From Reclinomonas americana ATCC 50394 (Eukaryota > Jakobida > Jakobea > Jakobida), in contig PS015009.1 in NCBI GenBank assembly GCA_048213135.1, forward strand, positions 1,550,001 to 1,614,000: a stretch of DNA of 64,000 nt. The letters are read 5' to 3'. The notes beneath the pieces are model-generated. The model was given only the letters and a program-made list of their open reading frames with translations, made no database searches and had not been told where the DNA came from. Shown here piece after piece: positions 9,949 through 18,604 of this stretch (the first letter of the stretch is position 1; every line of letters begins with the position of its first letter). The translations under genes were made by a program, and so were the position numbers.

Positions 9949-10449
9949 ATGAAAACCAGGGAAAACAAAAAGCCCGGCTTTTTTGACCGGTTCGCCACCG
10001 CGGTTACCAAAGCTGCCGGAAGTTCAAAGGCATTTCTGATCGCTTTCGCCATTGTGCTGGCCTGGGCCGTATCGGGGCCTTTCTTTCATTATTCAGAAAC
10101 CTGGCAGCTGGTCATCAATACCGGTACAACCATCGTTACTTTCCTGATGGTCTTCCTCATCCAGAAATCGCAGAACAAAGACTCTATGGCCATACAGCTA
10201 AAACTGAATGAACTGGTGGCCTCACATGAACTGGCGAGCAACCGGCTGGTGAATGTTGAAAATATTACGGAAGATGAATTGAAAGTGATACAGAAGTATT
10301 ACAATAAACTCAGTGAACTGTCTAAGACAGCGGAAAACCTGCAGGAGTCGCATTCCATAGATGAAGCGGAAGACCGGCACGAACTCAAACAGCAACAACG
10401 GTCGGAACTCCCGGGAAATAAAAAGAAACGTGCGGCCGTAAAAAAGTAA
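9949..10449 (+). CDS. Low-affinity iron permease family membrane protein
   Basis: The N-terminal pattern FDRFATAVTKAAGSSKAFL followed by a hydrophobic helix (IAFAIVLAWAVSGPFF), the YSETWQLVINTGTTIVTFLMVFLIQ helix and SQNKDSMAIQLKLNELV match the iron-permease family (Pfam PF04120, related in name to fungal Fet4). Two membrane helices are followed by a charged helical tail with a basic C-terminus (KKKRAAVKK). It likely sits in the inner membrane; transport of iron has not been shown for most bacterial members, so the function is a family label. It starts 64 bases after the kinase gene, in the same direction. Confidence 0.85.
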   Translation: MKTRENKKPGFFDRFATAVTKAAGSSKAFLIAFAIVLAWAVSGPFFHYSETWQLVINTGTTIVTFLMVFLIQKSQNKDSMAIQLKLNELVASHELASNRLVNVENITEDELKVIQKYYNKLSELSKTAENLQESHSIDEAEDRHELKQQQRSELPGNKKKRAAVKK

Positions 10450-10455
10450 GCGGCT

Positions 10456-11769
10456 TTATTTTTCTGCTGTCCTGATATCAATAAGATAGGACTTCAAAGG
10501 AAACCCTTCCCTGGAGCGGAATCTGTTGGTGAGCAGTACCTGGTACTGACGGCCCGGTTGCAGCTCCACTTCAAAGCTTACGGACATGGCATCGGCAGAA
10601 AAACCAATAAACCTTCTTACCCGCAGTACATTGTTCTCTCCTAAAGGGCCATAATCAAATCCACGGTTCAGCGTATCCATCGGTTCTGAAAAGCGAACGG
10701 TTATTTTTCCGGTATGGGCATTCACGGCCTGGTTGCCATTGCTGAATTCATCTATACCGGTAACAACAGGGCAGCGGCTTTCGAAGTGATCATACAATGT
10801 ATTCAGCGGGGCTGAGAAGAAACCGGTGCTATCGACAAATTGTTCCACCATTTTTTCGTTGGTATAATCCAGTTCGATCATTTCTTTCACCGCCTGTTTT
10901 TTATCTTCCGATTTGCCGAGGTACCGTTCGCATAAAGTGTAACCTACATAATAGCCCAGGTCCCTCATGCCGAATTCATTTTCCTGGTCACTCCACAACC
11001 ACAACCCGCGCCTGTTCACGTTAAACATGTCCTGTTCAAATTTTTTCCTTACCCGTTCCTCATTTTTCTTTCCCCAATGTACGGCAGGCACTGCCGATGG
11101 TTTGCCGGTTACATAGCAGGAAAGGAATTCCGCTACGCCTTCGTAAATACATTGCGACAGCAGGTTATCGACGATGGGATGCTGGTTGGTATGGATGTAT
11201 TCGTGTACATTCAGCAGTACAATATCGTTGATGGGGTTGCCGCTGAAGAATTGTTTGCGGGCTCCCGCCATGCGGCCGGGAAACTCACTGGCAACGGTAT
11301 GTTCATCGGCAAAAGCCAGTTCCGTTCCTATCAGTACCATGCCATTGGAAGCTGTTCCGTTAGTGCCCAGCGCGCCGATAGTAAAATAGGAAGTGGCAGG
11401 CTGCAGAGCGGGGTAGAGTTTTTTCAGCTTGACAATCTCTGCCTGTGCCATGGCCGCGGACTGTGCAGCCCTGGTTGTGTTTATTCTTACCGATTTCCAG
11501 AATAAGGGGTAGCGATTAATGGCATTGATATAAGACGCGGCGGTGAAATTTCGTACTTCCATGATGGCTTTCAACCCGGGTGTTCCTTTGTCCAGGTAAA
11601 GTGTTTTGAGGTACTGGTATTGAAGGGCGCTGTCTTTGGTAGCGGTGATCTTATCGAAAGCTTTCCAGAAATTATCAATATCCGAAGTGGTAAAAGCCTT
11701 TGTTTTCCCCTGGCCGAAAAGGGAGGACAGCCATAAGGAACAGGCAAGTGTAAGCGTGAGCAACTTCAT
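10456..11769 (-). CDS. Secreted putative zinc metallopeptidase with C-terminal Ig-like domain
   Basis: I chose the ATG at 11769 because it gives a proper signal peptide (MKLLTLTLACSLWLSSLFGQ); the longer frame to 11889 adds forty residues ahead of it. The central region has an HExxH zinc motif, HEYIHTNQHP, and a downstream YEGVAEF that could give the third ligand, a layout like DUF2268-type predicted Zn-proteases. Residues after ~330 form a Big_5-like bacterial Ig domain (ITVRFSEPMDTLNRG). Periplasmic or surface location is inferred. It is convergent with the iron-permease gene, whose stop is 6 bases away. Substrate unknown. Confidence 0.78.
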   Translation of the reverse strand: MKLLTLTLACSLWLSSLFGQGKTKAFTTSDIDNFWKAFDKITATKDSALQYQYLKTLYLDKGTPGLKAIMEVRNFTAASYINAINRYPLFWKSVRINTTRAAQSAAMAQAEIVKLKKLYPALQPATSYFTIGALGTNGTASNGMVLIGTELAFADEHTVASEFPGRMAGARKQFFSGNPINDIVLLNVHEYIHTNQHPIVDNLLSQCIYEGVAEFLSCYVTGKPSAVPAVHWGKKNEERVRKKFEQDMFNVNRRGLWLWSDQENEFGMRDLGYYVGYTLCERYLGKSEDKKQAVKEMIELDYTNEKMVEQFVDSTGFFSAPLNTLYDHFESRCPVVTGIDEFSNGNQAVNAHTGKITVRFSEPMDTLNRGFDYGPLGENNVLRVRRFIGFSADAMSVSFEVELQPGRQYQVLLTNRFRSREGFPLKSYLIDIRTAEK

Positions 11770-11893
11770 GCGGTTGTTTTTAGTATAAGCTGGTGATTGG
11801 CGTAAAGTTAAGCATAACGACCAGGCATACCTGAAATTGCCCGGGGCTTTGACAAACCCCGGGAATTCCCATTTCTTTAACAACCCCAAAGGA

Positions 11894-12220
11894 TCACTCG
11901 TCGGTTACAGGAGCATCCGGCGCATTGTTTTTTACAGATTCGATACCATTGTCGCGGCCCGATTCCGACTCGTACATCTGGCTGTTGCCGATGATCTGTC
12001 CATTGGCCGCTTTCAGGTTGAAGTAAAACTTGTTGTTGCTTGACATTTTCTTTTCATACCTGCTGTCGTCCGGGGCGTTCTTTTTTACAGAATCAATGCC
12101 GTTTTCGCAGGAGGCCCTGGTGGTATACCCTTCGCTGGAAAGGATCACCTGGCCATTGTCGGCCTTAAGACTGAAGTAGTACTGGTCGTTGGACCCGGTT
12201 TTAATTACGAATTTTCCCAT
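11894..12220 (-). CDS. YegP-family (DUF1508) protein
   Basis: The 108 residues are two tandem copies of the ~50-residue YegP unit: MGKFVIKTGSNDQYYFSLKA followed by NGQVI and then KKMSSNNKFYFNLKAANGQ, each ending in GI(D/E)SVK.NAPD. This beta-strand/helix repeat is small, soluble and widespread; its biochemical role is unknown, although homologues are often stress-associated. It lies upstream of and in the same direction as the metallopeptidase gene, with 124 bases between them. Confidence 0.92.
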   Translation of the reverse strand: MGKFVIKTGSNDQYYFSLKADNGQVILSSEGYTTRASCENGIDSVKKNAPDDSRYEKKMSSNNKFYFNLKAANGQIIGNSQMYESESGRDNGIESVKNNAPDAPVTDE

Positions 12221-12336
12221 GTATAATAAATTTTTGATGGGACATAAGATAATAGAATTTCACAGGATAATATATATAAGGGTACCGGCTTAACAAAAAG
12301 ATCAACATCTTTTTAAGAGGGTAGTATAATTACTAT

Positions 12337-12355
12337 AGCGGGCTTCCGCTTTTTT
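12337..12355 (+). terminator. Terminator-like hairpin without an upstream gene
   Basis: A 5-bp stem AGCGG/CCGCT with a GCTT loop is followed by T5. A second hairpin-plus-T8 structure follows at about 12363-12403 (arms AAAGCCG and CGGCTTT). Both read on the plus strand although no plus-strand gene precedes them, so they may end a small RNA or be leftovers. The surrounding gap 12221-12662 has no other supportable gene except the minus-strand remnant below. Confidence 0.4.
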
Positions 12356-12486
12356 CTATGCAGAAAAGCCGGTAACTGCTATGAAACCGGGCGGCTTTTT
12401 TTTACTTCTTGCAATGCCAGAGAATTAAATCGCTCCTGCATAAGGAGGTTGTTTGAGGAGCCTTTTACGGGCCTCCTGTTATGTCT

Positions 12487-12512
12487 AAAAAAGGGCCTGC
12501 GTCTGCAGGCCC
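12487..12512 (-). terminator. Rho-independent terminator (minus strand)
   Basis: A perfect 8-bp GC-rich stem (12493-12500 with 12505-12512, GGGCCTGC/GCAGGCCC) with a four-base loop is followed, on the minus strand, by six T. It sits 58 bases after the remnant reading frame ending at 12570 and would terminate transcripts from the truncated regulator. Confidence 0.8.
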
Positions 12513-12569
12513 TGTACTTTCTCCTTTGCTGAATTTCCCGGTTGCAACAGGAAGGAGTACCCAAAACAA

Positions 12570-12647
12570 TTATCTGATCTCTATAGCGCAACCTCCGCCC
12601 GGCGTCAGCTGTACACGGAGTACCGACTCGTTGCTTACTACAGCCTG
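12570..12647 (-). pseudogene. Remnant 3' end of a deleted gene, possibly a glycoside hydrolase
   Basis: Twenty-five codons plus TAA, without a start, lie directly downstream of and in the same frame as the truncated regulator, separated by TAA (12663-12665) and TAG (12648-12650). The translation ends LRVQLTPGGGCAIEIR. A final beta-strand with PGGG and alternating hydrophobics resembles, from memory, the closing strand of secreted glycosidases such as GH97 enzymes. It is followed at normal distance by a terminator, as the last gene of an operon would be. Identity as a glycosidase is weak inference; that it is a coding remnant is more secure. Confidence 0.4.
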
Positions 12648-12662
12648 CTAAATGGCATGGGC

Positions 12663-13850
12663 TTAGGAATTCACATTGAAAAAGTAGCCGATGTATTCTT
12701 CCTTGAAGCGGTTGACTTCCGATAGCCGGTAATTGATCTCCTGGTTACGAAGATGAGCGGCGATAATAATTTTTTTCGCAATCTTCAGTTTTTGTACCTG
12801 GCGGTATACAATAATAATGAGAACGATCACACCCAGCAGCAGGAGCGCAACGATAATGGCGTAGGTGATCAGTGTTTGTTTTTGTTTCTCTACCAGTCCC
12901 AGTTTTTCGCTTTCAATCAATGGCAAAATATCGCTTACACTCACCTTTCTTTGCCGGGCGCCATAAAAAGTAGCGTCGGCAATGGCAAGCTGTATGCAGG
13001 AAGACGCATTTTTTACATCTCCTTTTTTATACAACAGGTTGGCGAGTTTAAAAGCAGCCGAGGTTTCTTTGGTAGAAGAACGGATATCGGCAATGGCAGC
13101 CTGCACCAGCAGGGCGATGGCTTTATCATTATCCTGGTTCTGTATATAAATATCGCTGAGGGTTGACGCGGTGAGAGCAATCTGGTGGTTGCTGAGGCCG
13201 GGCCGCGACATGAGGGTGGTATAATTGGTGAGTGCTTTTTCCTTATTGCCCGAACGGATGTCTTTCAGACCGGTGAAATAAGCGTAATTAAAAGACTGCG
13301 GATCGAGCAGTTGCAGGGCAGAGTCGAGGTACTGGTTGCCCGACTTCGCATATACCGGTGAATGGTAACTGTCGTTATTGAAATCGGCCAGGTCGTAATA
13401 GAAGCGGACCATCAGCAGGTAATATTCCGTTTTCAAGCTGTCGGGCATGTGGCTGATGCTGGTTTGCGCCAGCGACTCGGAAGCTTCCTTGAACAATCCT
13501 GCCGATAATAAAGAACCATCCAGTTTCAGCCGTGCCTGTTGTACCCTGTTGGGGTCGTTAAGCAACGAGGCTGCCGACTGCAATTCGCGTGCATATACGT
13601 AGGCCGAGTCGTACTTGAACGCTTTATATTCCTCAAATAACTGCAGGCAGGTATTGAAGTGATCCTGTGTGCCCGACGTATGGGAAAGCAATCTTTTGAT
13701 GTCGTCGATACGTTGCTGTTTCTGCATATCGTATTGATCTGCCTGCCCCCTTACCTTTTCCAGATCGGGTAAAAGTGAAGTATTGCCCGTTTGGCAAAAG
13801 ACGGAATTGAAAGCAAGTAATAAGAACAGGGTGTAACAGGAACGGAGCAT
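12663..13850 (-). CDS. DUF6377-family TPR regulator, C-terminally truncated
   Basis: Residues 1-20 are a signal peptide when the ATG at 13850 is used (MLRSCYTLFLLLAFNSVFCQ); the ATG at 13895 only lengthens it. A helical, TPR-like periplasmic region follows (~25-310), then one membrane helix (~330-350, YAIIVALLLLGVIVLIIIVY) and a cytoplasmic coiled segment ending EEYIGYFFNVNS. In the family this EEYIGYF motif begins a cytoplasmic domain of roughly 130-150 further residues; here the frame stops immediately. Members usually sit beside SusC/SusD polysaccharide loci as regulators. The loss of the cytoplasmic output part makes this copy probably non-functional. Confidence 0.75.
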   Translation of the reverse strand: MLRSCYTLFLLLAFNSVFCQTGNTSLLPDLEKVRGQADQYDMQKQQRIDDIKRLLSHTSGTQDHFNTCLQLFEEYKAFKYDSAYVYARELQSAASLLNDPNRVQQARLKLDGSLLSAGLFKEASESLAQTSISHMPDSLKTEYYLLMVRFYYDLADFNNDSYHSPVYAKSGNQYLDSALQLLDPQSFNYAYFTGLKDIRSGNKEKALTNYTTLMSRPGLSNHQIALTASTLSDIYIQNQDNDKAIALLVQAAIADIRSSTKETSAAFKLANLLYKKGDVKNASSCIQLAIADATFYGARQRKVSVSDILPLIESEKLGLVEKQKQTLITYAIIVALLLLGVIVLIIIVYRQVQKLKIAKKIIIAAHLRNQEINYRLSEVNRFKEEYIGYFFNVNS

Positions 13851-14149
13851 AAAAGTTTTGGCTAAGGCAGGGGCAAAATACTTAACAATTGACAATTGGC
13901 AGCGTGTAATTTATACTTACAGCTTGTCATGCCCGTATCACAATAAAAATCTTCTTAGTTCTGTAATCCGGGTGTCTCAGTTTGGAAACAGATAAGCCCT
14001 CCCACCAAGCCGCTAAGGCCGCAAAGAGTTGCCAGGTCGAATATATACTTAGCTTTCTTCGTGTTTTTTCGGGAAATATATTCCAATTGAGCCACTGTCC
14101 TGTAATTCATTTTTTGTATTTTCATACTTCACACTTCAAACCTTACACT

Positions 14150-14656
14150 ATGTTATCGAAACCCATACAGGAAGCATTGAACAACCAGGTGCAGATGGAA
14201 GCTGAGTCTTCACAGGCCTATCTCGCCATGGCGTCGTGGTGCGAGATCCAGCCCGGGCTGGAAGGCGTTACCGAGTTTTTTTACAAACAGTCTGATGAAG
14301 AGCGGATACATATGCTGAAGCTGATTCGTTTCATTAATGAAAGAGGAGGATTTGCCGCCGTGCCCGCCCTGCCACAACCCATGGTGACGTTTACTTCACT
14401 GAAGAAATTGTTTGAAGAATACCTGAAACATGAACTGAAAGTAAGCGACAGCATCAATGATATGGTGCATCTTTCACTCACCGAAAAAGATTATGCCACG
14501 CACAACTTCCTGCAGTGGTATGTAAACGAACAAATAGAAGAGGAACGAGTAGCCCGCACACTGAACGATAAACTGGAGCTCATTGGCGACGACAGGAGTG
14601 GCTTATACCTGTTTGACAGGGATATTATGAATTACCGCGGACCACAGAAGAAATAA
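14150..14656 (+). CDS. Ferritin
   Basis: I take the ATG at 14150; the frame is open further upstream to 13982 but that part is not ferritin-like and includes a dispersed-repeat fragment (14005-14030). The 168 residues form the four-helix ferritin fold with the ferroxidase ligands visible in order: Glu in QMEAESSQAYLAM, the EERIHM helix motif, and the QWYVNEQIEEE helix. It belongs to the non-haem bacterial FtnA type rather than Dps, from its length and the C-terminal fifth helix region. It oxidises Fe(II) and stores Fe(III) in the cytoplasm. A bidirectional terminator follows. Confidence 0.95.
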   Translation: MLSKPIQEALNNQVQMEAESSQAYLAMASWCEIQPGLEGVTEFFYKQSDEERIHMLKLIRFINERGGFAAVPALPQPMVTFTSLKKLFEEYLKHELKVSDSINDMVHLSLTEKDYATHNFLQWYVNEQIEEERVARTLNDKLELIGDDRSGLYLFDRDIMNYRGPQKK

Positions 14657-14675
14657 TACAGCCCTGCTGTTAAAT

Positions 14676-14707
14676 AAAAAACTACCGTTTATCGCGGTAG
14701 TTTTTTT
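14676..14707. terminator. Bidirectional Rho-independent terminator
   Basis: A 7-bp stem (ACTACCG 14681-14687 with CGGTAGT 14695-14701) is flanked by A5 on the left and T7 on the right, so it can stop both the ferritin transcript and the convergent lipoprotein transcript. Confidence 0.85.
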
Positions 14708-14733
14708 ATTTAAGGATAGTATCGATCACTCCT

Positions 14734-15297
14734 CTATTGCGGACAAACGCAGTAATCAAATTTCATTCCCCAGTTGCCGCCGGTCAGGTTGATGCGGACA
14801 CCATTGCCCCAGCCGGTTTGCTGATCTACTACATTGCCCGAAGCGTCCAGCTTTTTAACGACAGAATGAGCAGCAATACAACCACAGGTGGCACCATTAA
14901 ATGTGGATTTGGGTACCTGGTAAGTATAACTGGTAATGTTGTTGTGCGTCGTTTTGTAAGGGAACTGTCCCGGCAATGGGTTGCCCGGGTTGTTTACGGG
15001 AATCTGATCGCAGGGGCCAACATACAGGTGTGTTTGGGTTAATACATAATCATTGGCCGTTTCGTAGGTCACATAAATAAAATCCGCATCGCTGCTTACG
15101 ATCACCTGCCCGGCATTAATGGTTTGCCCGGCTACAAGTGTAACAGAGGTAGGGGGACAATTGGGGTCGTCGATCCTTCCCGAAAGGGTTCCCGGCGTTT
15201 CAGTTGAGGTGGACTGCGGTTCCTGCTGTGCTTTCTGGCAGGAAAAAATACCAAGGGAAACTGCTATAAGCAGCATGGGTAGAAATAATTTTCTCAT
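14734..15297 (-). CDS. Hypothetical lipoprotein, 187 aa
   Basis: The N-terminus (MRKLFLPMLLIAVSLGIFSC) is a lipoprotein signal with the lipidated Cys at residue 20, followed by a Gln/Ser/Thr linker. The mature part is a beta-rich domain with six cysteines (for example CPPTS, GPCDQ, ATCGCIAAH and the final CVCPQ), which suggests disulfides. It resembles short secreted proteins of unknown function found in many Bacteroidota. It is convergent with ferritin and shares its terminator. No enzyme motif seen. Confidence 0.8.
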   Translation of the reverse strand: MRKLFLPMLLIAVSLGIFSCQKAQQEPQSTSTETPGTLSGRIDDPNCPPTSVTLVAGQTINAGQVIVSSDADFIYVTYETANDYVLTQTHLYVGPCDQIPVNNPGNPLPGQFPYKTTHNNITSYTYQVPKSTFNGATCGCIAAHSVVKKLDASGNVVDQQTGWGNGVRINLTGGNWGMKFDYCVCPQ

Positions 15298-15726
15298 TTG
15301 AGGTAGGTTTTGGTTTCAGATGTAGCCGTTATCGTAAAACAGGTTTGCTTTGATGATAACAACCATTGCTAAGGGTCAACGACAGGTTTGTCAGGATATT
15401 GTCTGAAAAGGCACGTTTAAAGAAAAGAGGTTATCCACATAAAGAAGACCAGGCACCGGGCCCGGTCTTACATGTCTGAACACTATAGTAGAAAGCATAA
15501 GTAATACTACTTTTCACTCCTGGTATTCATTACTTAGTGCTTCCCAACCATTAAGCAAACATTATTTTTCTCCTGCTAACTTCGCTCATCAGCAATATTA
15601 CCGCCTCATTTACAGTTTACTGAACAGGGACCCTAAACCCCGGATCGCAGCTCCCACTTTCAGGTTATTGCGGGGCTTACACATTCTTTCTATTTTACCG
15701 TATTCCTAATCTTTAAACCTCTACGT
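15298..15726. other. Intergenic region between divergent genes
   Basis: About 430 bases hold no supportable gene. A weak hairpin lies around 15448-15470 (arms AAGACC/GGTCTT) without a T tract. The promoters of the two flanking divergent lipoprotein genes must lie here, but no clear TTG-N19-TAnnTTTG pair was found. Confidence 0.5.
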
Positions 15727-17058
15727 ATGAAAACAAAAGTTCTCCTACCCGTCCTCGCTATGCTTATTCTTGCCAGTTGCCGCAAAGACCCCGATCTTTT
15801 AACCGTGCAACCGCCCATCAACAGCTACTCGCCCATGCCTCAGCCCCCGGGTCAAAGTCTTACCGGCACCAACGAAGATTTTGAATCCGGCACTAAAGGC
15901 GCTTATGCGGCCGCCAATGTTACGCTGGGCACCGGTTCCTGGTATTTTGATGATGCACTGATCGGCTCGCTGGCCTCCGACCGTAAAGTGGGTACCAAGT
16001 CGGCCCGCATCACTGGCACCGGCAGCATCTCCATGAATTTCGACATGACCACCATCGCCACCATCACCGTGCAGCACGCTGTATTCGGGTCCGACGGCAG
16101 CAGTACCTGGCAGTTGCTTGCATCCGACAACAGCGGCGCAACTTACGTTCCTGTTGGCGATACCATCACGTCCTCATCAACCACCCTTCAGGCGGTAACG
16201 TTTACCCTGAATGTTTCCGGTAATCTTCGCATCAAGATCAAAAAACTCAGCGGGGGTACCAACCGCATCAACATCGATGAGGTTTTCTTTGAGACATTAT
16301 TTACGCTGGGCGATAACGATCATATGCTGATCGGTAATCCCAGTAAAGCTGCGGGTACTACCGACAGTTTCAACAATTACCTGATGGACAAAGGATTTTT
16401 TAAACTGTCGTACAGCAAAGACAGGGCTACACCCAACTGGGTAAGCTGGCACCTGTACCAGACAGACCTGGACACGACCGACAGGCTCAATAATTTCCGG
16501 CAGGATTCTTCCCTGCCCGCGGGTTGGTACCGCGCCGGTTCCACCAGTTATTCCGGCAGTGGTTTCGACAGGGGCCACAATTGTCCGTCGGCCGACCGTA
16601 CGCTGTCGTATGCCTCCAACTCGTCCACTTTCCTTATGACGAATATGATACCGCAGGCACCGTATCACAACCAGCAAACCTGGGGCAACCTGGAAGATTA
16701 TATCCGGGCGCAGGTTAATACCGGCAAAGAAGCCTATATCATTATGGGGTCTTACGGGGTTGGCGGAACGGGGGCTAACGGTTACGCCACCACGATAAAC
16801 AGCGGCAAGATCACCGTGCCGGCTTCCATCTGGAAAGTGGTGATACTGATGTCCAATGGCAGCAATGACCTTAGTCGTATCGACACGGCCACCCGCATCA
16901 TAGCGGTGAATGTGCCCAACAACAACAGTGTCAGCAGTAACTGGAAAAATTATCGCACCAGCATCAGTACTATTGAAACTGCAACGGGGTATGACATACT
17001 CCGGAATGTATCGGTGCTGATCAAAAACTACCTGAAGGCTAAAGTGGATAATCTGTAA
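15727..17058 (+). CDS. DNA/RNA non-specific endonuclease lipoprotein (NucA type)
   Basis: The signal MKTKVLLPVLAMLILASC carries a lipobox with Cys18. Residues ~45-190 form a jelly-roll, carbohydrate-binding-like beta domain (DFESGTKGAYAAANVTLG). The nuclease domain spans ~205-440 and contains the diagnostic DRGH at 281-284 (GFDRGHNCPSADRT) with the catalytic histidine at 284, followed by NMIPQAPYHNQQTWGNLE, which supplies the metal-binding Asn. All catalytic residues are intact. Acting outside the cytoplasm it would digest environmental nucleic acid for phosphate and nucleosides. A terminator follows directly. Confidence 0.92.
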   Translation: MKTKVLLPVLAMLILASCRKDPDLLTVQPPINSYSPMPQPPGQSLTGTNEDFESGTKGAYAAANVTLGTGSWYFDDALIGSLASDRKVGTKSARITGTGSISMNFDMTTIATITVQHAVFGSDGSSTWQLLASDNSGATYVPVGDTITSSSTTLQAVTFTLNVSGNLRIKIKKLSGGTNRINIDEVFFETLFTLGDNDHMLIGNPSKAAGTTDSFNNYLMDKGFFKLSYSKDRATPNWVSWHLYQTDLDTTDRLNNFRQDSSLPAGWYRAGSTSYSGSGFDRGHNCPSADRTLSYASNSSTFLMTNMIPQAPYHNQQTWGNLEDYIRAQVNTGKEAYIIMGSYGVGGTGANGYATTINSGKITVPASIWKVVILMSNGSNDLSRIDTATRIIAVNVPNNNSVSSNWKNYRTSISTIETATGYDILRNVSVLIKNYLKAKVDNL

Positions 17059-17072
17059 GAATGATCGTTATT

Positions 17073-17123
17073 AATCAACGGGGAGAAGATCGGGATTGAT
17101 TTTCTCACCGTTGATTATTTTTT
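17073..17123 (+). terminator. Rho-independent terminator
   Basis: Long stem: 17073-17087 pairs with 17102-17116 (outer AATCAACGG/CCGTTGATT, inner GAGAA/TTCTC) and is followed by ATTTTTT. It ends the nuclease transcript and, given its symmetry and the convergent gene, may also serve the minus strand. Confidence 0.75.
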
Positions 17124-17130
17124 AAGAGGA

Positions 17131-17994
17131 TCACCAATAAGTGTCCTGTATGATTTTCCAAAGACCGTCTTCATGGATAAAGATCAGGGTAAAATCTACT
17201 TTGTGCTGCTTGCCGTCTTTCGTTGTAATAACGGATGTTCCTCTTTGCCATACTATGTTCCCGATCATTTCAGCTTTTTCATTGCTTAGTTTCCAGGTGC
17301 CGCCCATGCTCACTATACTTTTCCAGTACTCCAGCATTTTGTCACGGCCGCTGACCTCAACATTTTTGCCCACCACCTTCGCGTACACAGAATAGTGATC
17401 CGCTATTTTACGGTAATCGCCTTTGTTATAGCCGTTTTCCATACTTCGCAGGATGGAGTCGATGGAAGCGGTAATATTGCTGGTTTTACGGCGGTACTCC
17501 AGGTCAAAACTGGTGGTCCAGGTTTTACCATTATCCCGGCTGGTTTCGCCATGCTGTCTTACCTTATCCGGGCCAAGATCATAAAAGGTCATTTTCTGGA
17601 TTTGCCACAACGTATCATTGACCTTGTTATTATCCGTTTGAAAGATCATCTTCCCGGGTTCGTAGTGCCCGTTGAAGTACTGCGTAATGGCCCCCGTATT
17701 ATCAACAAAGTATTGCTGCCATTTTTTTGTCGCCGCGTTGTACATATTGTAACTCTTGCCAGCAAAGCGGAGACCTCGTTGTACTCCCGTGCTCGTCCAT
17801 TCTTCAAGTATCGTACAGCTGTCGAGCTGCAGACTTATTTTGCTGTCGCCGCTTTTTCTACCCTGCGGATTGTAGGCATCCCATTCGCCCAGCCAGAAAT
17901 CGAACTGGCGGTATTCTGGCGTACTGCAGGGGCGTTGTGAAAAACTGTTCAGCAGTGGCAGCAGGGCGATGAGTAACAGGTTGTACTTTTTCAT
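17131..17994 (-). CDS. Secreted DUF1579-like protein with C-terminal SnoaL/DUF4440-like domain
   Basis: Starting at 17994 gives a clean signal peptide (MKKYNLLLIALLPLLNSFSQ). Residues ~25-165 have the pattern FDFWLGEWDAYNPQG and the strands typical of DUF1579-type proteins. Residues ~175-287 look like an NTF2-fold (SnoaL/DUF4440) domain: IDSILRSMENGYNKGDYRKI, then strand-rich sequence ending LIFIHEDGLWKIIQDTYW. Both folds bind small hydrophobic ligands in other proteins, but no active site is evident. It lies convergent with the nuclease. Function unknown. Confidence 0.8.
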   Translation of the reverse strand: MKKYNLLLIALLPLLNSFSQRPCSTPEYRQFDFWLGEWDAYNPQGRKSGDSKISLQLDSCTILEEWTSTGVQRGLRFAGKSYNMYNAATKKWQQYFVDNTGAITQYFNGHYEPGKMIFQTDNNKVNDTLWQIQKMTFYDLGPDKVRQHGETSRDNGKTWTTSFDLEYRRKTSNITASIDSILRSMENGYNKGDYRKIADHYSVYAKVVGKNVEVSGRDKMLEYWKSIVSMGGTWKLSNEKAEMIGNIVWQRGTSVITTKDGKQHKVDFTLIFIHEDGLWKIIQDTYW

Positions 17995-18088
17995 GAGCAG
18001 GCGTTTGCAGTATGACAAACAAGATACAGGTAAAGCTGTTTTGTTCATCCGCTTATTTTTCCGCCTGTACGATTTGCGGGCCTGCTAT

Positions 18089-18526
18089 TTATTCAGGTTG
18101 CAGCCTTGTGCTGATGGCGATCCTGTTCCATGCATTAATGGTAACAATGGCCATGATGATTTGTGCCAGTGCTTTTTCGCCAAACAACTGGGCGGCTTTG
18201 TTGTAAGTTTCATCGGATACACCCTGCGAAATAAGTGTCACTTCTTCTGTAAGTGCCAGTACTGTTCTTTCTTCTTCGGAATAAATACCGTCCACTTCTT
18301 TCCAGGCACTGAGCATGTAAATACGTTGTTCCGTTTCGCCCAGTTTGCGGGCATCACGGGTGTGCATATTCAGGCAATAGGCGCAGCCGTTGATCTGCGA
18401 GGCCCTTATCTTGATGAGCTCTTTAAGCTGTTTACCGAGACCTGTCTGAGAAAGGAATTTTTCCAGTCCCAGCATAGCTTTGTAGGCTTCAGGTTCGGTT
18501 ACGGCGATGTTGATTCTCTTTTCCAT
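18089..18526 (-). CDS. Carboxymuconolactone decarboxylase (AhpD-like) family protein
   Basis: From the ATG at 18526 the protein is 145 residues. The family signature IKIRASQINGCAYCLNMHTR carries the CxxC redox pair and following His seen in AhpD-like alkylhydroperoxidases, and the C-terminal half has the usual IIMAIVTINAWNRIA helix. The likely activity is thiol-dependent peroxide reduction in the cytoplasm. The Crp-family regulator gene lies immediately upstream in the same direction (78 bases), an arrangement common in Bacteroidota, so that regulator probably controls it. Confidence 0.93.
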   Translation of the reverse strand: MEKRINIAVTEPEAYKAMLGLEKFLSQTGLGKQLKELIKIRASQINGCAYCLNMHTRDARKLGETEQRIYMLSAWKEVDGIYSEEERTVLALTEEVTLISQGVSDETYNKAAQLFGEKALAQIIMAIVTINAWNRIAISTRLQPE

Positions 18527-18604
18527 AATTGATGTTTTTTGATGGGTCAAAATTCAGGCACAGCCGGGATAAAATGCTTAAGCTGGTTTAAGAAATGAGA
18601 GCGG

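Noticed and set aside
12379-12591. Open frame of 70 codons on the minus strand
   Set aside because: Arg/Cys-rich, runs through a terminator and the remnant in another frame.
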